A stretch of 64,000 bases of DNA from Corynebacterium pygosceleis (GCF_016595275.2 NZ_JAENIQ020000004.1:186001-250000), one strand, 5' to 3'. Shown: positions 19,317 to 31,124, numbered from the stretch's first letter. Numbers and translations are program-made. Notes: generated from the letters alone by a model not told the origin.

Positions 19317-22300
19317 CTCGCCAGCGGCCCCACCCGCAGCCATAACCTGGCAGGACAGATCAAAATCCCCACCGTCCCAGTCATCAACCAGTTTAACGTC
19401 CGTCAGATCGGCGGTGCCGTCATTAAAGACAGCGACATAGAAAGAAACGGTCTCCCCCACACTGCGTTCGACACTCTTTTCATAATTGTCGGTGGCCTCA
19501 TTGTGGATCACCTTCTGAACAATCAGCGAAGGTTGCGGATCAACCAAACCGAAATCGATTTCACCGATCGTGATTGGATCCCCCTCCGGAATGACCAAAT
19601 TCTCGACCGTGTTCTTACCCTGATTCGCGGGATCCGGACCGGACCGCTTCAGGTACATACCGTCAGGAACGTCGATCTTCACCGTGTAGGTACCCGGGGA
19701 AAGCTGACTGAACGCGTAGTTACCTTCGGAATCGGTTTGTTTGGTTAACACAACGTCACCCGCACTGTTCACCAACGTCACGGTCGCATTCTCGTAATCA
19801 TCTTCATCGTAATCCTGGTAACCGGAACCGTCTTTATCGAGATAAACATGCCCCTCGATCGTGGCGGCCACAAGCCTGGTCCTGACAGGATCAGGCGCGG
19901 GAACAGGAGCCTTGAGTTGCCCCTCCTCCAGTGACTTGCCCACCGACGACCGATTCACAAGCTCGTCCCCGTTGGTTCCACCGACTACTGAGGCCGTCAT
20001 CTTGAACGTCAGAAGCTCACCGGGGTCAAAATCGGCACTCATCCGTACCGCGGTGACCTCCTCAAGTGAACTCGGACAATTCGGATCACCGGAGGTGAGA
20101 TCGGCGCACCACTTCGTCGAACCACCGGGAAGATTCGTCGGGTCGTCAGGATCGTTGACAATGTCGCGGGGAGTTCTTCTGGTGTACTCGACCGCGAGCT
20201 TGTCGGAAGCATTTATGTCGGAGAGAGAAACCCTCCCCGACGTGTCGGTTCCTCGGTCATCTCCATCGAAAGGCAGGACATCAATCCAACGCACCCCACG
20301 CACCGGCCCATCAAAGGTGTTGCGGAATCCAAGAGTCCAGGAAAATGACTCATCCAGATCAACAGACTCTTTATCGACCGTCTTCGACGCTGAAAGGCTC
20401 TTCACGTAATTTACCGGTTTCGTATAAATAGCCAGTCCATTCGACGAAACACCAGTACCGAAGTATCTTTCGAAATTCTCCTTTTCCACAAGGTCCCCCT
20501 GACCGTTGCGATAACTCCAGGAGAACTTGGCCCCCACATGAACCTCATCAGCCTTTACAAGTGGGGATACCTGGCCATTGACAGACAGGTAACCTACAGC
20601 AGCCTCGGAGAACGGGATAGGTTCTCGCAGTGACGCGGTCACAGTAATTGGTTCATCATCTGCACAGCCGACTTCCCCGATATCTTCACCTCTATCAATA
20701 TTGATCTCCCAACGCTCATCGACCTCATTTTCGGGATAAATTCCACTCCCCCTAGCTTTCCGAGCTTTAACCACAGCTCCTGAAACGTCTAGACAGGCAT
20801 CAAACTTCGCAAAGAAGGAAGTGGACATAAGGTAATCATCCGAAAACCCGTACTGCTGATAGTAGGGAATGAGAGACCAATTAAAGGACCTACCGGCCGT
20901 CAGGTTCGAGTTGGGATCACTGAAACCAGAACTGAACTCATTTTGCCCCACAATAAAAGGACTTACATAACGATAGGATGCGGATGCGGGACCCTGAAAT
21001 TCGTCGGGGTTATCCAGGTTGATGTATGCATGATCATAGGCAGGCTCTGAAAAACCAAACTTGTTGACCCGCTCATCCATACCCTCGGCCGGGGTAAACA
21101 TGAGTGCCAAGAGCCCACCCTTTACAAAAGTAACCGGGTTCTTTGACACAACCTTTACCGCACTGACAGCAAATTTGCCGCCAGGAACATTTTCCGGTTC
21201 ATCCTCCCAACCCTCAGTGGAACCAGGAACTCCACAGCCGGTATCCGAATTATACTGAGAAGAATATAGGGTGGTGAAATTTCGTCCGTGTACAGCACGG
21301 TCTTCGGAAATGCCTTCCCCGTAGCCCGGGGTCTCGACAGAGACGTAGCTTCCACCATATTCATACAACAGACGTTGCTCGGCAGGATCCCATACGTCAC
21401 AGATCTCAACATTGCGGTCACCCGGAACCGGCTCCACCCATATTGTTGCGTGTATCTGTCCCCCCTGAGTGATCCCGTCAATCCTCTGTTTTACACCGTC
21501 ATCATCGATATACTCATAGCCGGCTACTCCAATTCCGGAGACTTGTTTTCTGAGCAAGTCTCCGGCCACGTATCGCTCAATTCTTGACACCCCACAGTTA
21601 TTGTTCTTCGGAGCGTCGCCCTGTCCATTGTCCCCGGGATCATACCCGCCGATTGATGAGGTATCGAAGTCGCAGTCCTCACCACTACCAATCTCAGCAT
21701 CCCCCCCATTTACCAGCGGACCACCAACAGTACTGATGGTCCCGAGCTCTTTTTTCACTCGGTAGGTGAACGAGCTGCCAAGATTCTCTTCTACCGAATC
21801 AGCTGGATAAAAGACGAAAAAGGGCAGGGGACCATCCGTTGCACCATTAAGCCGCAGGGGATATTCATGCCCAGTACGACCTTGAAAACTGATATCCTGA
21901 ACAGTCTGTCCCGTCGGGTCCGAAGTCACGAAACTTCCTTCAGGGGCCCCCTCAATGGTAATCGGAATCTTCTGAGGTTCCCCCGCCGGACGCTCTATGT
22001 ACAATGAGCCCTTATCATAGGAGCCGACGCCCCTTTTTTTCGCATAATATTGCAAACTATACGGCTTTCCGATGTAATCCTTGCCATCAATCCGCGCAAT
22101 AGTTTTCTTTTGTTCGCCATGCTCTTCCACATAGAAATCTATATCGGCGACACCGACGACGTTATAACCTTGAGCGACCGTGGGCTCCACGCCGGAGATA
22201 ACCGGCACGCGACTATCATTCGTCCCGTACTTGTCTTCAATATTCCCCCGTACGACGTATACACGGGCTTCACTCAAAGAAGTATTTTTTATATCTGCAA

Positions 22301-23177
22301 GAGCCGACAAACTCTGCTTGTAGGCGAGATCAAGTCCGGCATCTGGAGTGAAGGTACAGGCGGGGACATATTTTTCGCCGACCTTGACGATTTTCCGCAC
22401 AGTCGACCACTGTCCAGCGCGTGACGTGCAGAAGTCAGAGAATCCTTTTGAAACAGCAACATCGGCATTAGGCTCGAGTCCGTACTGTGTAATTATTTCT
22501 CGGTTGGTATCCGTACTGGCATAGCGACCGTTCAGGAAAGGTATGTCGTAAGTCCAGAGATCCAGGACAACGGTAAAGTCCTCCGGTTCGACAGGCTTGG
22601 TTTTGACCGAAAGCTCAATATTGTATTTGACCCAGTCGCGGGTACAGACAACATCATCTTCCGCGGAGTCATCACCCCCCTGGAACGGAATGTCCGCCCC
22701 GGAATTGAGCACACATCCACTCGACCCGCCATGGCCGGTACCCGTAGCTGTACGATTAAAAACGGGTCGTATATAATACTGTTCGGAGCCCAAATCGTCA
22801 AGATCGTTAGCGTCTGCAACGAGAGACTGAGAGCGGTCATCACCCTCGCCGAGAGATGGGACCTCCGCACCCTCCAACACCGGGTCAGCGGTTTCGCCAC
22901 CTTCGACCACCGGATCGGCGCTTTCTTCACCTTCGACCACCGGGTCGGCGGTTTCGCCACTTTCCGCGTCGGGGGACACTGACTCTTCAGTGAGTGTCGA
23001 CTCCTCAGGGGAACCACTCTGACCGACAGCCTCGGGACTCAGAACCACTGAAACCATGGAAACGATGAGGAACGCCACGCAGATCAGCGCGCTCGCGCGA
23101 ACAACCAACGGGATAAACCTGCTCGGCGCCTCCGTACGCCCTCCCCCCCAACCTGGTTTTATTGAAAGAGATTTCAT
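16323..23177 (-). CDS. Giant LPXTG-anchored surface protein 2 (paralogue)
   Basis: A 2284-aa paralogue with the same plan. It has a signal peptide ending near AVG-Q and an acidic linker of three 10-aa repeats (GETADPVVEG type). A divergent N-terminal region (to about 900) still shares blocks with protein 1, such as ATGTGH, FQGGDD/FEGGDD and DWVKYN. A DUF11-like domain, an SdrD_B-like domain (IEGHVYLDKDGSG) and the eight Cys-paired repeats follow, then LPVTG at 2250-2254, a helix and RRRRDE. The last roughly 990 residues are identical to protein 1. Sampled 60-base lines show the N-terminal coding half is AT-richer (27 of 60 G+C at 22021) than the repeat half (37 of 60 at 9001 in the other copy), a mosaic that suggests separate histories. 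ATG 23177 has AAAAGG upstream. Confidence 0.93.
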   Translation of the reverse strand: MKSLSIKPGWGGGRTEAPSRFIPLVVRASALICVAFLIVSMVSVVLSPEAVGQSGSPEESTLTEESVSPDAESGETADPVVEGEESADPVVEGGETADPVLEGAEVPSLGEGDDRSQSLVADANDLDDLGSEQYYIRPVFNRTATGTGHGGSSGCVLNSGADIPFQGGDDSAEDDVVCTRDWVKYNIELSVKTKPVEPEDFTVVLDLWTYDIPFLNGRYASTDTNREIITQYGLEPNADVAVSKGFSDFCTSRAGQWSTVRKIVKVGEKYVPACTFTPDAGLDLAYKQSLSALADIKNTSLSEARVYVVRGNIEDKYGTNDSRVPVISGVEPTVAQGYNVVGVADIDFYVEEHGEQKKTIARIDGKDYIGKPYSLQYYAKKRGVGSYDKGSLYIERPAGEPQKIPITIEGAPEGSFVTSDPTGQTVQDISFQGRTGHEYPLRLNGATDGPLPFFVFYPADSVEENLGSSFTYRVKKELGTISTVGGPLVNGGDAEIGSGEDCDFDTSSIGGYDPGDNGQGDAPKNNNCGVSRIERYVAGDLLRKQVSGIGVAGYEYIDDDGVKQRIDGITQGGQIHATIWVEPVPGDRNVEICDVWDPAEQRLLYEYGGSYVSVETPGYGEGISEDRAVHGRNFTTLYSSQYNSDTGCGVPGSTEGWEDEPENVPGGKFAVSAVKVVSKNPVTFVKGGLLALMFTPAEGMDERVNKFGFSEPAYDHAYINLDNPDEFQGPASASYRYVSPFIVGQNEFSSGFSDPNSNLTAGRSFNWSLIPYYQQYGFSDDYLMSTSFFAKFDACLDVSGAVVKARKARGSGIYPENEVDERWEINIDRGEDIGEVGCADDEPITVTASLREPIPFSEAAVGYLSVNGQVSPLVKADEVHVGAKFSWSYRNGQGDLVEKENFERYFGTGVSSNGLAIYTKPVNYVKSLSASKTVDKESVDLDESFSWTLGFRNTFDGPVRGVRWIDVLPFDGDDRGTDTSGRVSLSDINASDKLAVEYTRRTPRDIVNDPDDPTNLPGGSTKWCADLTSGDPNCPSSLEEVTAVRMSADFDPGELLTFKMTASVVGGTNGDELVNRSSVGKSLEEGQLKAPVPAPDPVRTRLVAATIEGHVYLDKDGSGYQDYDEDDYENATVTLVNSAGDVVLTKQTDSEGNYAFSQLSPGTYTVKIDVPDGMYLKRSGPDPANQGKNTVENLVIPEGDPITIGEIDFGLVDPQPSLIVQKVIHNEATDNYEKSVERSVGETVSFYVAVFNDGTADLTDVKLVDDWDGGDFDLSCQVMAAGGAAGEGDHGSPLSDEGGVLSPNQGFLCTGEYVVTEADVAAGTSLTNTASATAMYGGEVVQGPSDSVVVELVTSAGFDFTKSVVDGKDFYVPGEVVSYELKVSNTGDVTLKDVRVDDPLVSDAGGEISCNDGDGVVAPGDSLTCTVAYTVGDGDVGEDGVGVVSNVATAHATPVNGEAFEPKRGEVSVDVRKAGIAVVKTADASEPVGVDGEVSYGFTVTNSGTAPLDGVRLSDPMLEARGVGVECGDRGQLTGEGVRLDAGEVVSCSATVQVGQDDLDLADGGQLVNEVTVSGEVHGLRVEASDEVTTALDVRAGVALDKKVAEPERRYTPGSEVSYSFDVRNTGAVTLTDVEVSDPMLRNVRCSGTDVAPGAVLECTADPFMVDEEIADRGVLVNTATVRAQTRDGRSVEASDSVEVATGSPGLVITKSASTTGPVEAGDMITWEIRVRNNGTTPVEKVRLSDPMFGEGELSCDVDGVVGPDGATLGVGEQVVCTAETVVSQADVDAETEVVNTATVTGEFGDFKIGELTATATAPVSSRSGLTVAKSVVGYEPGMVYRVGDEITYRFVVTNTGAVSLRDIEVVDEQLRKAGVEVVCDNSTPLEPGATRECTSGVYTVTQDQAAAGSVDNAATVNGVTLTRGSGVTSEEDQVSVPAADPRLVVTKTADPVGPVGSGETVSFTVSVRNEGNTAVDGVKVSDPWLRGRGTELDCGVTGEGSSLQVGESLVCTAEITVNDSDVVGGGVLVNTATAEGVVGGRVVRGNEASVSVELKRDAAIAVTKDVVDGERVYRVGESVVFGYTVTNGGRVELSGVTLTDESVSGIDCPDVRLAPGASMTCRSQPHVVTGSDADAGRYGGPVTVVATIPDDMDPGREDRTVSATDSAEVTVEKDDSGVTGSTGGGAIIPIPVPVPGGGPVGDGQDPVVSGVPEPGSDVPSDGPVKGHGGEDGSVADGEVPSVDRVPERLPVTGANVLVAVGVGLVLALAGFGLVFAVRRRRDE
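22871..22960 (-). repeat. Three 30-bp tandem repeats in adhesin 2
   Basis: Units at 22871-22900, 22901-22930 and 22931-22960 encode 10-aa acidic repeats directly after the signal peptide, the positional counterpart of the 33-bp repeats in adhesin 1. Confidence 0.85.
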
Positions 23178-24460
23178 TTATCTTCGCCTTTTCATGTAGA
23201 AGCACGCCCCGACCTCGGTCAAACCTTCTAAATCGGGTTAGATTTCGCGTTTAGAATATCAGGAGTCAAGGCTTCAGGATAGGTAGGAACTGAGATAGAC
23301 CTCAGATACCCGTAGATTGAACGGTCTTCGGCGCGGATCCCTTGAGCGGGTTTCTTCGCGGAACATCAGGGATGTCAACCGCACCAGTGCAGTCAAACAT
23401 GAGGATGGACAGTTGCATGGAGGCCACCGCTCCACACAATGGTGTTTTTCTCCGGCGTTGCCTGTGCCCACTGCCCACTCCCCAGGAGCCGACCTAACGT
23501 CAGCCTCCCCCACACCAGACACCCGCCCCGATGACGTACCGGAATGGCTTTACCCCACCCCGAAGCTCGTAGGTTGAAGGTTCCGATGACACAACGTCAC
23601 ACCGTTGAGGAGCTACCTGTCCGTGAGGCAGATGCACACGCAAACGACAGGACGAAGACTCCCCGATACCCCGGTTCAGAGTTTTTACCTTGCCTCGAAA
23701 CGATCAATCCTCATCTTTGATCCCTGAGGCCGCGTCTGGCAGTGGTTCAGCGCCCACACCCCTTTTTTCAGCTCTTTCAACCTTACACACCGGCACCAGC
23801 CGACTTGTTCCGAGATCGAATCAAACTAAAAGAGATACTTGATGCACATCAATCATCGTCATCCGCCAATAACGGCCCCACCAACCGGATTTTCATGCAT
23901 CCGGATGAACTGGACCGGACCGCTCGGACTGCACTGGACGAACGCTCCGTGGTTGACTGAAATACGATAGAGCGGCAGATCGGTTCGTCCGAGACCAGTA
24001 TCAGTCACCACCGAGCATCCATGAAGACCTCGGCTCGCAAACCGGACCTCATCCCAGCGAACAGTCTGCTCACCGACAGAAGTAGCGACGACAGGTCCCA
24101 TCACGATGAGGCCGACACCCCTCCAGATTCCTTCGACGCATTCAGGCATTTTGCCCATATCTCTGATCTGAACCACGTCTATCCGTCGGGCACAGCTTCC
24201 AAAAAACGTTTTCAGCAGATGAAAAGGAAACTTATAATTCTATTTCCCAGAAACATCCGCTATATCCGGAGATGCTTAACCAGATAGATCAGGAAACTAA
24301 TTTCACGACAATATGTGAGCCGTATCTCGAAGGCTGGCACTCACAGTTTTTCGAACGACATGGGTGCGTGAGCACTCGCAACAATTGCTCACCATCAGAG
24401 ATCTCTTCTCGATGTAACTGTGCCCTCCGTCGGCAACTCCGCGGTCCACCAAGATGAGAG
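23178..24460. other. Gene-poor AT-richer stretch upstream of adhesin 2
   Basis: About 1.28 kb without a supportable gene. A TTGACT -35-like hexamer (complement of 23262-23267) and a small inverted repeat, AAATC/GATTT at 23230-23245, are candidate control elements for adhesin 2. Reading frames here (for example 23859-24176 minus) show no family signature and irregular codon use. It may be the decayed edge of the adhesin island. No transposase remnant or inverted-repeat end was recognised. Confidence 0.5.
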
Positions 24461-25294
24461 TCAGACCCCAGTCGCCACCGGATTCGACGGAGTCGCACAC
24501 CACTGCGACCAACCACCGATGTACACCGCCGCCCCCGGCATACCGGCATAATGCATCGCCGCGACAGCCAACGAGGAATGCAGACCGGAACCCGAATAGA
24601 TGATCACCTTCGACGGATCATCCACACCCACCGACTCCAACTCCGCACGGATCTCCTCAGGCGTACGGAACGTGTTGTCCTCGTTCGTCAGACGACCGGC
24701 CGGCAGGTTCACCGCCCCCGGAATGTGCCCGGCCTTCAGATCCAGGCGCTCCTTACGGCCCTTGAACCGGTTCTCCTCCCGCACGTCGAGAAGCAGACCG
24801 TCGAAGTCCTTCACCTCATCGATCGTCGCCACCGGCAACTGACCGGGATTCACCTCAAGAGTGCACTTCTGCGGCAGATTCCCCGGACCACCGGCATGCC
24901 GGTGCCCCTCCCTGATCCACGCCGCGAGACCACCGTCGAGAATCTGAACATCCGGTACACCCGCCCACGTGAGAATCCACCACGCACGTGCCCCCATCAA
25001 CCCACGACCACCGTCATAGACGACGACACGATGCTTGTCATTCAGACCCCACCGCTCGAACCACATCTGGAGAATCGCCGGATCCGGCAACGGATTCCGC
25101 CCCGCCTTACTCGACGGTGCGGACGTCAACGCACGCGCCGGGTCACAGAAAATCGAGTTCGGGATGTGCTTACCCCGGTAATACTGGAACCCGGCGTCCT
25201 CCGGGCCGGGTAACCACATCGACGCCAGCAGTGTCGTCTTCATTCCGGTTTTCATTCCATCAGCGAGTTCCGTGGGCGTGATAAGCAGGCTCAT
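24461..25294 (-). CDS. Two-domain rhodanese-like sulfurtransferase lacking the catalytic Cys
   Basis: A 277-aa tandem rhodanese protein similar to thiosulfate/3-mercaptopyruvate sulfurtransferases (SseA type). The inactive first domain has VVYDGGRGLMGARAWWIL. The second has LLLDVREENRFKG, GHIPGAVNLPAG and the active loop. In active enzymes the loop begins with Cys (CGSGxxA). Here it reads YSGSGLHSS, with Ser at about residue 234 (TCG, complement of 24593-24595), so classical persulfide chemistry should not occur. I chose ATG 25294 over TTG 25312 because GGGG precedes it and it matches the usual MSLLITP-type start. The fold is sure, the reaction is doubtful. Confidence 0.88.
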   Translation of the reverse strand: MSLLITPTELADGMKTGMKTTLLASMWLPGPEDAGFQYYRGKHIPNSIFCDPARALTSAPSSKAGRNPLPDPAILQMWFERWGLNDKHRVVVYDGGRGLMGARAWWILTWAGVPDVQILDGGLAAWIREGHRHAGGPGNLPQKCTLEVNPGQLPVATIDEVKDFDGLLLDVREENRFKGRKERLDLKAGHIPGAVNLPAGRLTNEDNTFRTPEEIRAELESVGVDDPSKVIIYSGSGLHSSLAVAAMHYAGMPGAAVYIGGWSQWCATPSNPVATGV

Positions 25295-25460
25295 GCGCCC
25301 CAGGATAGTCAAGTTCCGACGTTGGGGGATGGGGCACGGAGGTGAAGACGGACCAGCGTACGAGCCGGAATAGTGAGGTACGGGGTACGACGGGTGGAGG
25401 GGCGGAACTCTCCCTGATCGTGGGCGCGGCGCTTAGACTGCGGGAGTCGCCGCCAGAGCG

Positions 25461-26938
25461 CTAGTCGTTCCCCTCCGGGGTCTCCTCCGGTTCCGGATCA
25501 TCGACCAGTTCCATGCCGTGAGCCTCCGGATCGAAGCCCTCGGGGAACACCGTGGAAGGGCTGTAGGTGGCGTCCTGCCATTGAGTGTTTTCGTCGAAGG
25601 TACAGGGCATATACAACGATCCATCGTTATTCTTGTAGGAGAGCTCCGCCCCCCTCAGGTTCGCGCCCGTCAGCTCCGCCCCCTCCAGGTTCGCACGCCA
25701 CAGATCCGCCCCCTCCAGGTTCGCGAGCTGCAGCATTGCCCCCTCCAAATGGGCAGACTCCAAATCAGCACCCCTCAGACGGGCCGTCCAAGTCTTCTCG
25801 CGAATCTGCTTTCCTTTTTTGTCCGTATCCCCCGACACAGGTCTGCCATCAACAGGCAGATCCGGGAGTCTGACTCCCTCAAAGTTCACCCCATCGAACG
25901 ATCCCTTCTGGGCGGATTTCAACCCCTTCCGGCGAGCGGCGATGATCCCCTCCTGGAGATCTCGTTTCACATTTGTTCCAGCATTCTCACTCGATGAATC
26001 TCCAGGAGAGCCCTGGGTGCCCGAACGTAGTCTTTCATCGCCAGGTCGAAGAGCTCCTGTCTCCGGCGCAGACCTTCGGCTCTGAGCTGTTCCAAGCGCT
26101 GCTTCATGTCGTCGGGTTTCCTGGATGAAATCTCCGTGCATTCTCCTTCTATGAGGGCGTTCCAGTCGTCGATCTGGAACATCAACTCGGAGATTGCGGC
26201 TGCGCGCACGACTTCACTGTCCTTGGACAGATGATCAATGGAGGTCTGCAGCTTCTTCGACATGTCCATGCGCTGCTGAACGGAGAGTTGCCGACTCTCC
26301 CGCAGTGACTCGGATTCCAGTCGGTCGTTCTGTCGCCTGTCCTCCCGCTCCTACTGCTCGATGGAACGGCGTTGGGTGGCCCAGACAGAGAGAGCCACGC
26401 CTCCTGCGGCGAAGAAGCCCGCAGCCAGCTGCACCGTCTTTTCGAGGTCCGAGACCAGTATCGCCCGCAGTCCCGCGGCGAGAGCGAGGACCGCCAGAAG
26501 CACGAAGAGAAGTTCCGGGAACGACACCTTCTTCACCGGTGCAGTCGTACCCGGGTGTGTGTCTGCCGGTTCACGTGTTTCCTCGGGGATGCGTTCCGTG
26601 AACCAGACACTCAACCACACCAGGACCACCACCACGGCAAACCCGATGAGCATCCACTGCCGCCAAGACCCCTCGCTGAGCTTTACCCAGAGCTTGCCCC
26701 AGCCCTCCCCGACGAGAGCCAGCGGGAGAGTGATGAAGACGAGAATGGTGACGATCTGCTGCCTGTCCCCCAGTGTCCGCCACCTGGGGATACCTTCGGA
26801 AGGTTCGGTACCGCTGCGGTCGGCCGTTTTATGCGGCACCTTCGCGTCCGCTTCTTCACCGCGAACGTCGGGGTGCTCCAGCAGCCAGATCACCAGCCGG
26901 AACGGTAGCAGCACCACCCGGAACAACATGGCGACCAT
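25461..26938 (-). pseudogene. Broken pentapeptide-repeat membrane protein gene
   Basis: Three fragments make one former gene. Fragment 1 (26938-26351, 195 aa) has several hydrophobic segments (about 1-19, 60-77, 92-110, 140-165 and near its end) and stops at TAG 26353-26351. The same frame continues without another stop (EREDRRQNDRLES...) into fragment 2, which ends at 25967. The sequence then resumes in another frame around 25985-26000 (NAGTNVKRDLQEG) and runs to 25461. That last part carries A(D/N)LxxA pentapeptide repeats (RGADLESAHLEGAMLQLANLEGADLWRANLEGAEL). So one amber codon (CAG to TAG would explain it) and one frameshift separate the pieces. Intact relatives have a membrane anchor, a helical linker and a pentapeptide helix. 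Confidence 0.85.
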
Positions 26939-27331
26939 CCAGATGAGCCCCCCGGATCACCCTCGGGTGATCCTCAGGTATCCCGCGGAAACTCCAGAAG
27001 TCCTCGCGGGAGTCCACAGCCTTCCGTGCACCTACTCTCGCGGCGTTATTCGCCGCGTCTTTTTCTCCCATGAACTCTAGGGTAGATGTTCCGACATAAG
27101 AATCCTCCGGTCCTACATTTCCCCTCTGAAACGGCTTGAATCTCCGCGCAGACGCCCCCATGTGCGGCGTGCCAGTTCTCCTTCATATCCGTTGCACAAC
27201 CGACCACGGCAAACTCCGTTAGCTGGTCGGATCACGCAGCGGGACAGAGGGACTGTCGGGGCACCGACCCCGGACACACCGATACCCGCCGTCCCCTGTG
27301 GGGCGGCGGGGCATCACGCATGACGCTGCGG
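26939..27331. other. Intergenic region between clpB and the broken gene
   Basis: About 390 bases. A GC-rich hairpin with an imperfect stem lies at 27285-27310, just after the clpB stop on the minus strand, and is a possible terminator without a T run. No coding signal was found. Confidence 0.4.
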
Positions 27332-29893
<2,562 letters not shown>

Positions 29894-29993
29894 GTTCTCC
29901 GTCTGTCCCTTCTTCTTCCGTGTCGTTTTGTCGTGAGCTGTTCTGTCGCCGGTCGCCCCTGTTCCTGTTACGGGGACCGGTCTTTTACTCCGT

Positions 29994-30023
29994 ACAACGT
30001 CACACAGGTTGAGTCTGTTCCAC
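29994..30023 (-). promoter_or_regulatory. SigH-type promoter of clpB
   Basis: On the minus strand GGAAC (complement of 30017-30021) is followed after exactly 18 bases by GTT (complement of 29996-29998). This matches the ECF sigma SigH pattern known for corynebacterial stress genes. The same arrangement and spacing occurs at dnaK. Confidence 0.65.
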
Positions 30024-30029
30024 TCAACC
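30007..30029. promoter_or_regulatory. HAIR operator (HspR-binding type) at clpB
   Basis: GGTTGAGT, seven bases, then ACTCAACC: an inverted repeat of the HAIR type (consensus CTTGAGT-N7-ACTCAAG). It overlaps the -35 of the SigH-type promoter, suiting repression by HspR, encoded at 38126-38584. A lone half-site GACTCAACTTT lies further upstream at 30065-30075. Confidence 0.85.
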
Positions 30030-30141
30030 CAAACTTTTTTCGGCTCGCCACCTTTATAGTCGAAGACTCAACTTTGCGCCGGGGCGGTCATTGGCGGCCA
30101 CCGGGACAGGGCACGGCACACACCCCTCATTGACCCGCACG

Positions 30142-30170
30142 TTGCCAGACGGTCACCGATCCCATATAGT
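30142..30170 (+). promoter_or_regulatory. SigA-type promoter of the YrdC-like gene
   Basis: TTGCCA at 30142-30147 and TATAGT at 30165-30170 with ideal 17-base spacing. Transcription should start near 30177, giving an untranslated leader of about 80 bases before ATG 30259. Confidence 0.7.
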
Positions 30171-30258
30171 AGGAATTACATTCCACATATTGAAACAGCG
30201 CCACGGCGCGATCAGCGTCGCACCCGTCGCAGTGACCCGGAGAAAGGACACACCGAAC

Positions 30259-31041
30259 ATGGCTGAAGCAACGCCCAAGACCCAGTGGACCGGAGAGGTC
30301 ATCCCCGAAGCCTTCGAGGCGATCTCCGCCGACGGCGGCCTCATCGTCTGCGCCACCAAGGTCGGCTACATCCTGATGGCCACCGACGGTGAGGGCCTGG
30401 AGCGCAAGTTCGACGCCAAGCAGCGCAAGCGCAACAAACCCGCCGTCGTTCTGTGCGCGAACATCGACGAGCTGAAGGCCCTGGCACAGGTCAACGACGA
30501 GATCATCGCCTTCTACGAGCGCCACTGGGAGCAGGACATCCTGCTGGGCTGCATCCTGCCCTGGCGCGAGGACGCCATCGAGAAGATGCCCGACGAGACG
30601 GTGCGCGAGTTGGCCCGCGACGGTCGCGGCACCAGCTGCTTCGTCATCCGCTTCGGCCGTCCCGCCGAGCAGATCGCGGCGAAGAACTGGGAGCAGGGCA
30701 AGGTGACCTTCGCCTCCTCCGCCAACCCCTCCGGCATCGGCAACCGGGGCCAGGTCGCGTTCATCGGTGAGCGCATCGAGTCCAAGGCGGACTACATCGT
30801 CGCCGCCGATGACTACGTGGCGTCCATCCAGCCGGACAAGGACGAGGACTCCCGCCACGAGCAGGGCGTCATGGTGTCCCTGGTGGACAAGGACGGCAAT
30901 CTCGTGCCCGAGCAGAAGGGTGAGCGTTCCGTGACACCGTGCCCGGTCCTGATCCGCAACGGCCTGGACGGCGACCGCATCATGAACAACCTGTCCGAGT
31001 TCTTCCTGAGCTGGGATTACCGCCAGGGCGAGTACTACTAG
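30259..31041 (+). CDS. YrdC/Sua5-like (threonylcarbamoyl-AMP synthase-like) protein
   Basis: A 260-aa protein with a YrdC-type fold signature: GGLIVCATKVGYILMATD near residue 27 (the P[T/S]-less KVGY variant), then KFDAKQRKRNKPAVVLCANIDELKAL, and later VTFASSANPSGIGNRGQ, the nucleotide-binding SSAN motif. Canonical family members make threonylcarbamoyl-AMP for the tRNA t6A modification. This one differs enough that it may be a divergent paralogue with another role. ATG 30259 has GAAAGGA about ten bases upstream, and it lies downstream of a good promoter. Confidence 0.75.
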   Translation: MAEATPKTQWTGEVIPEAFEAISADGGLIVCATKVGYILMATDGEGLERKFDAKQRKRNKPAVVLCANIDELKALAQVNDEIIAFYERHWEQDILLGCILPWREDAIEKMPDETVRELARDGRGTSCFVIRFGRPAEQIAAKNWEQGKVTFASSANPSGIGNRGQVAFIGERIESKADYIVAADDYVASIQPDKDEDSRHEQGVMVSLVDKDGNLVPEQKGERSVTPCPVLIRNGLDGDRIMNNLSEFFLSWDYRQGEYY

Positions 31042-31050
31042 GCCATCCCC

Positions 31051-31114
31051 CACGTCTCCCCGTACCCCGGGTCCCCACCGAAAACGGGTGACCGGTACGG
31101 GGAACACGTGTTTT
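31051..31114 (+). terminator. Terminator after the YrdC-like gene
   Basis: TCCCCGTACC at 31057-31066 pairs with GGTACGGGGA at 31094-31103, and the flanking CACGT/ACGTG extends the stem. TTTT follows at 31111-31114. The hairpin sits between the stop at 31041 and the gene at 31125. Confidence 0.55.
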
Positions 31115-31124
31115 CTGGGGCAGA

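Noticed and set aside
8561..23177. Spa-type pilus operon
   Set aside because: No class C sortase, no pilin motif or E-box, and both proteins are single-chain multi-repeat LPXTG proteins.
23859..24176. 105-aa minus-strand ORF in the gene-poor stretch
   Set aside because: Considered as a remnant gene, but no recognisable domain, weak third-position bias and no ribosome-binding site.
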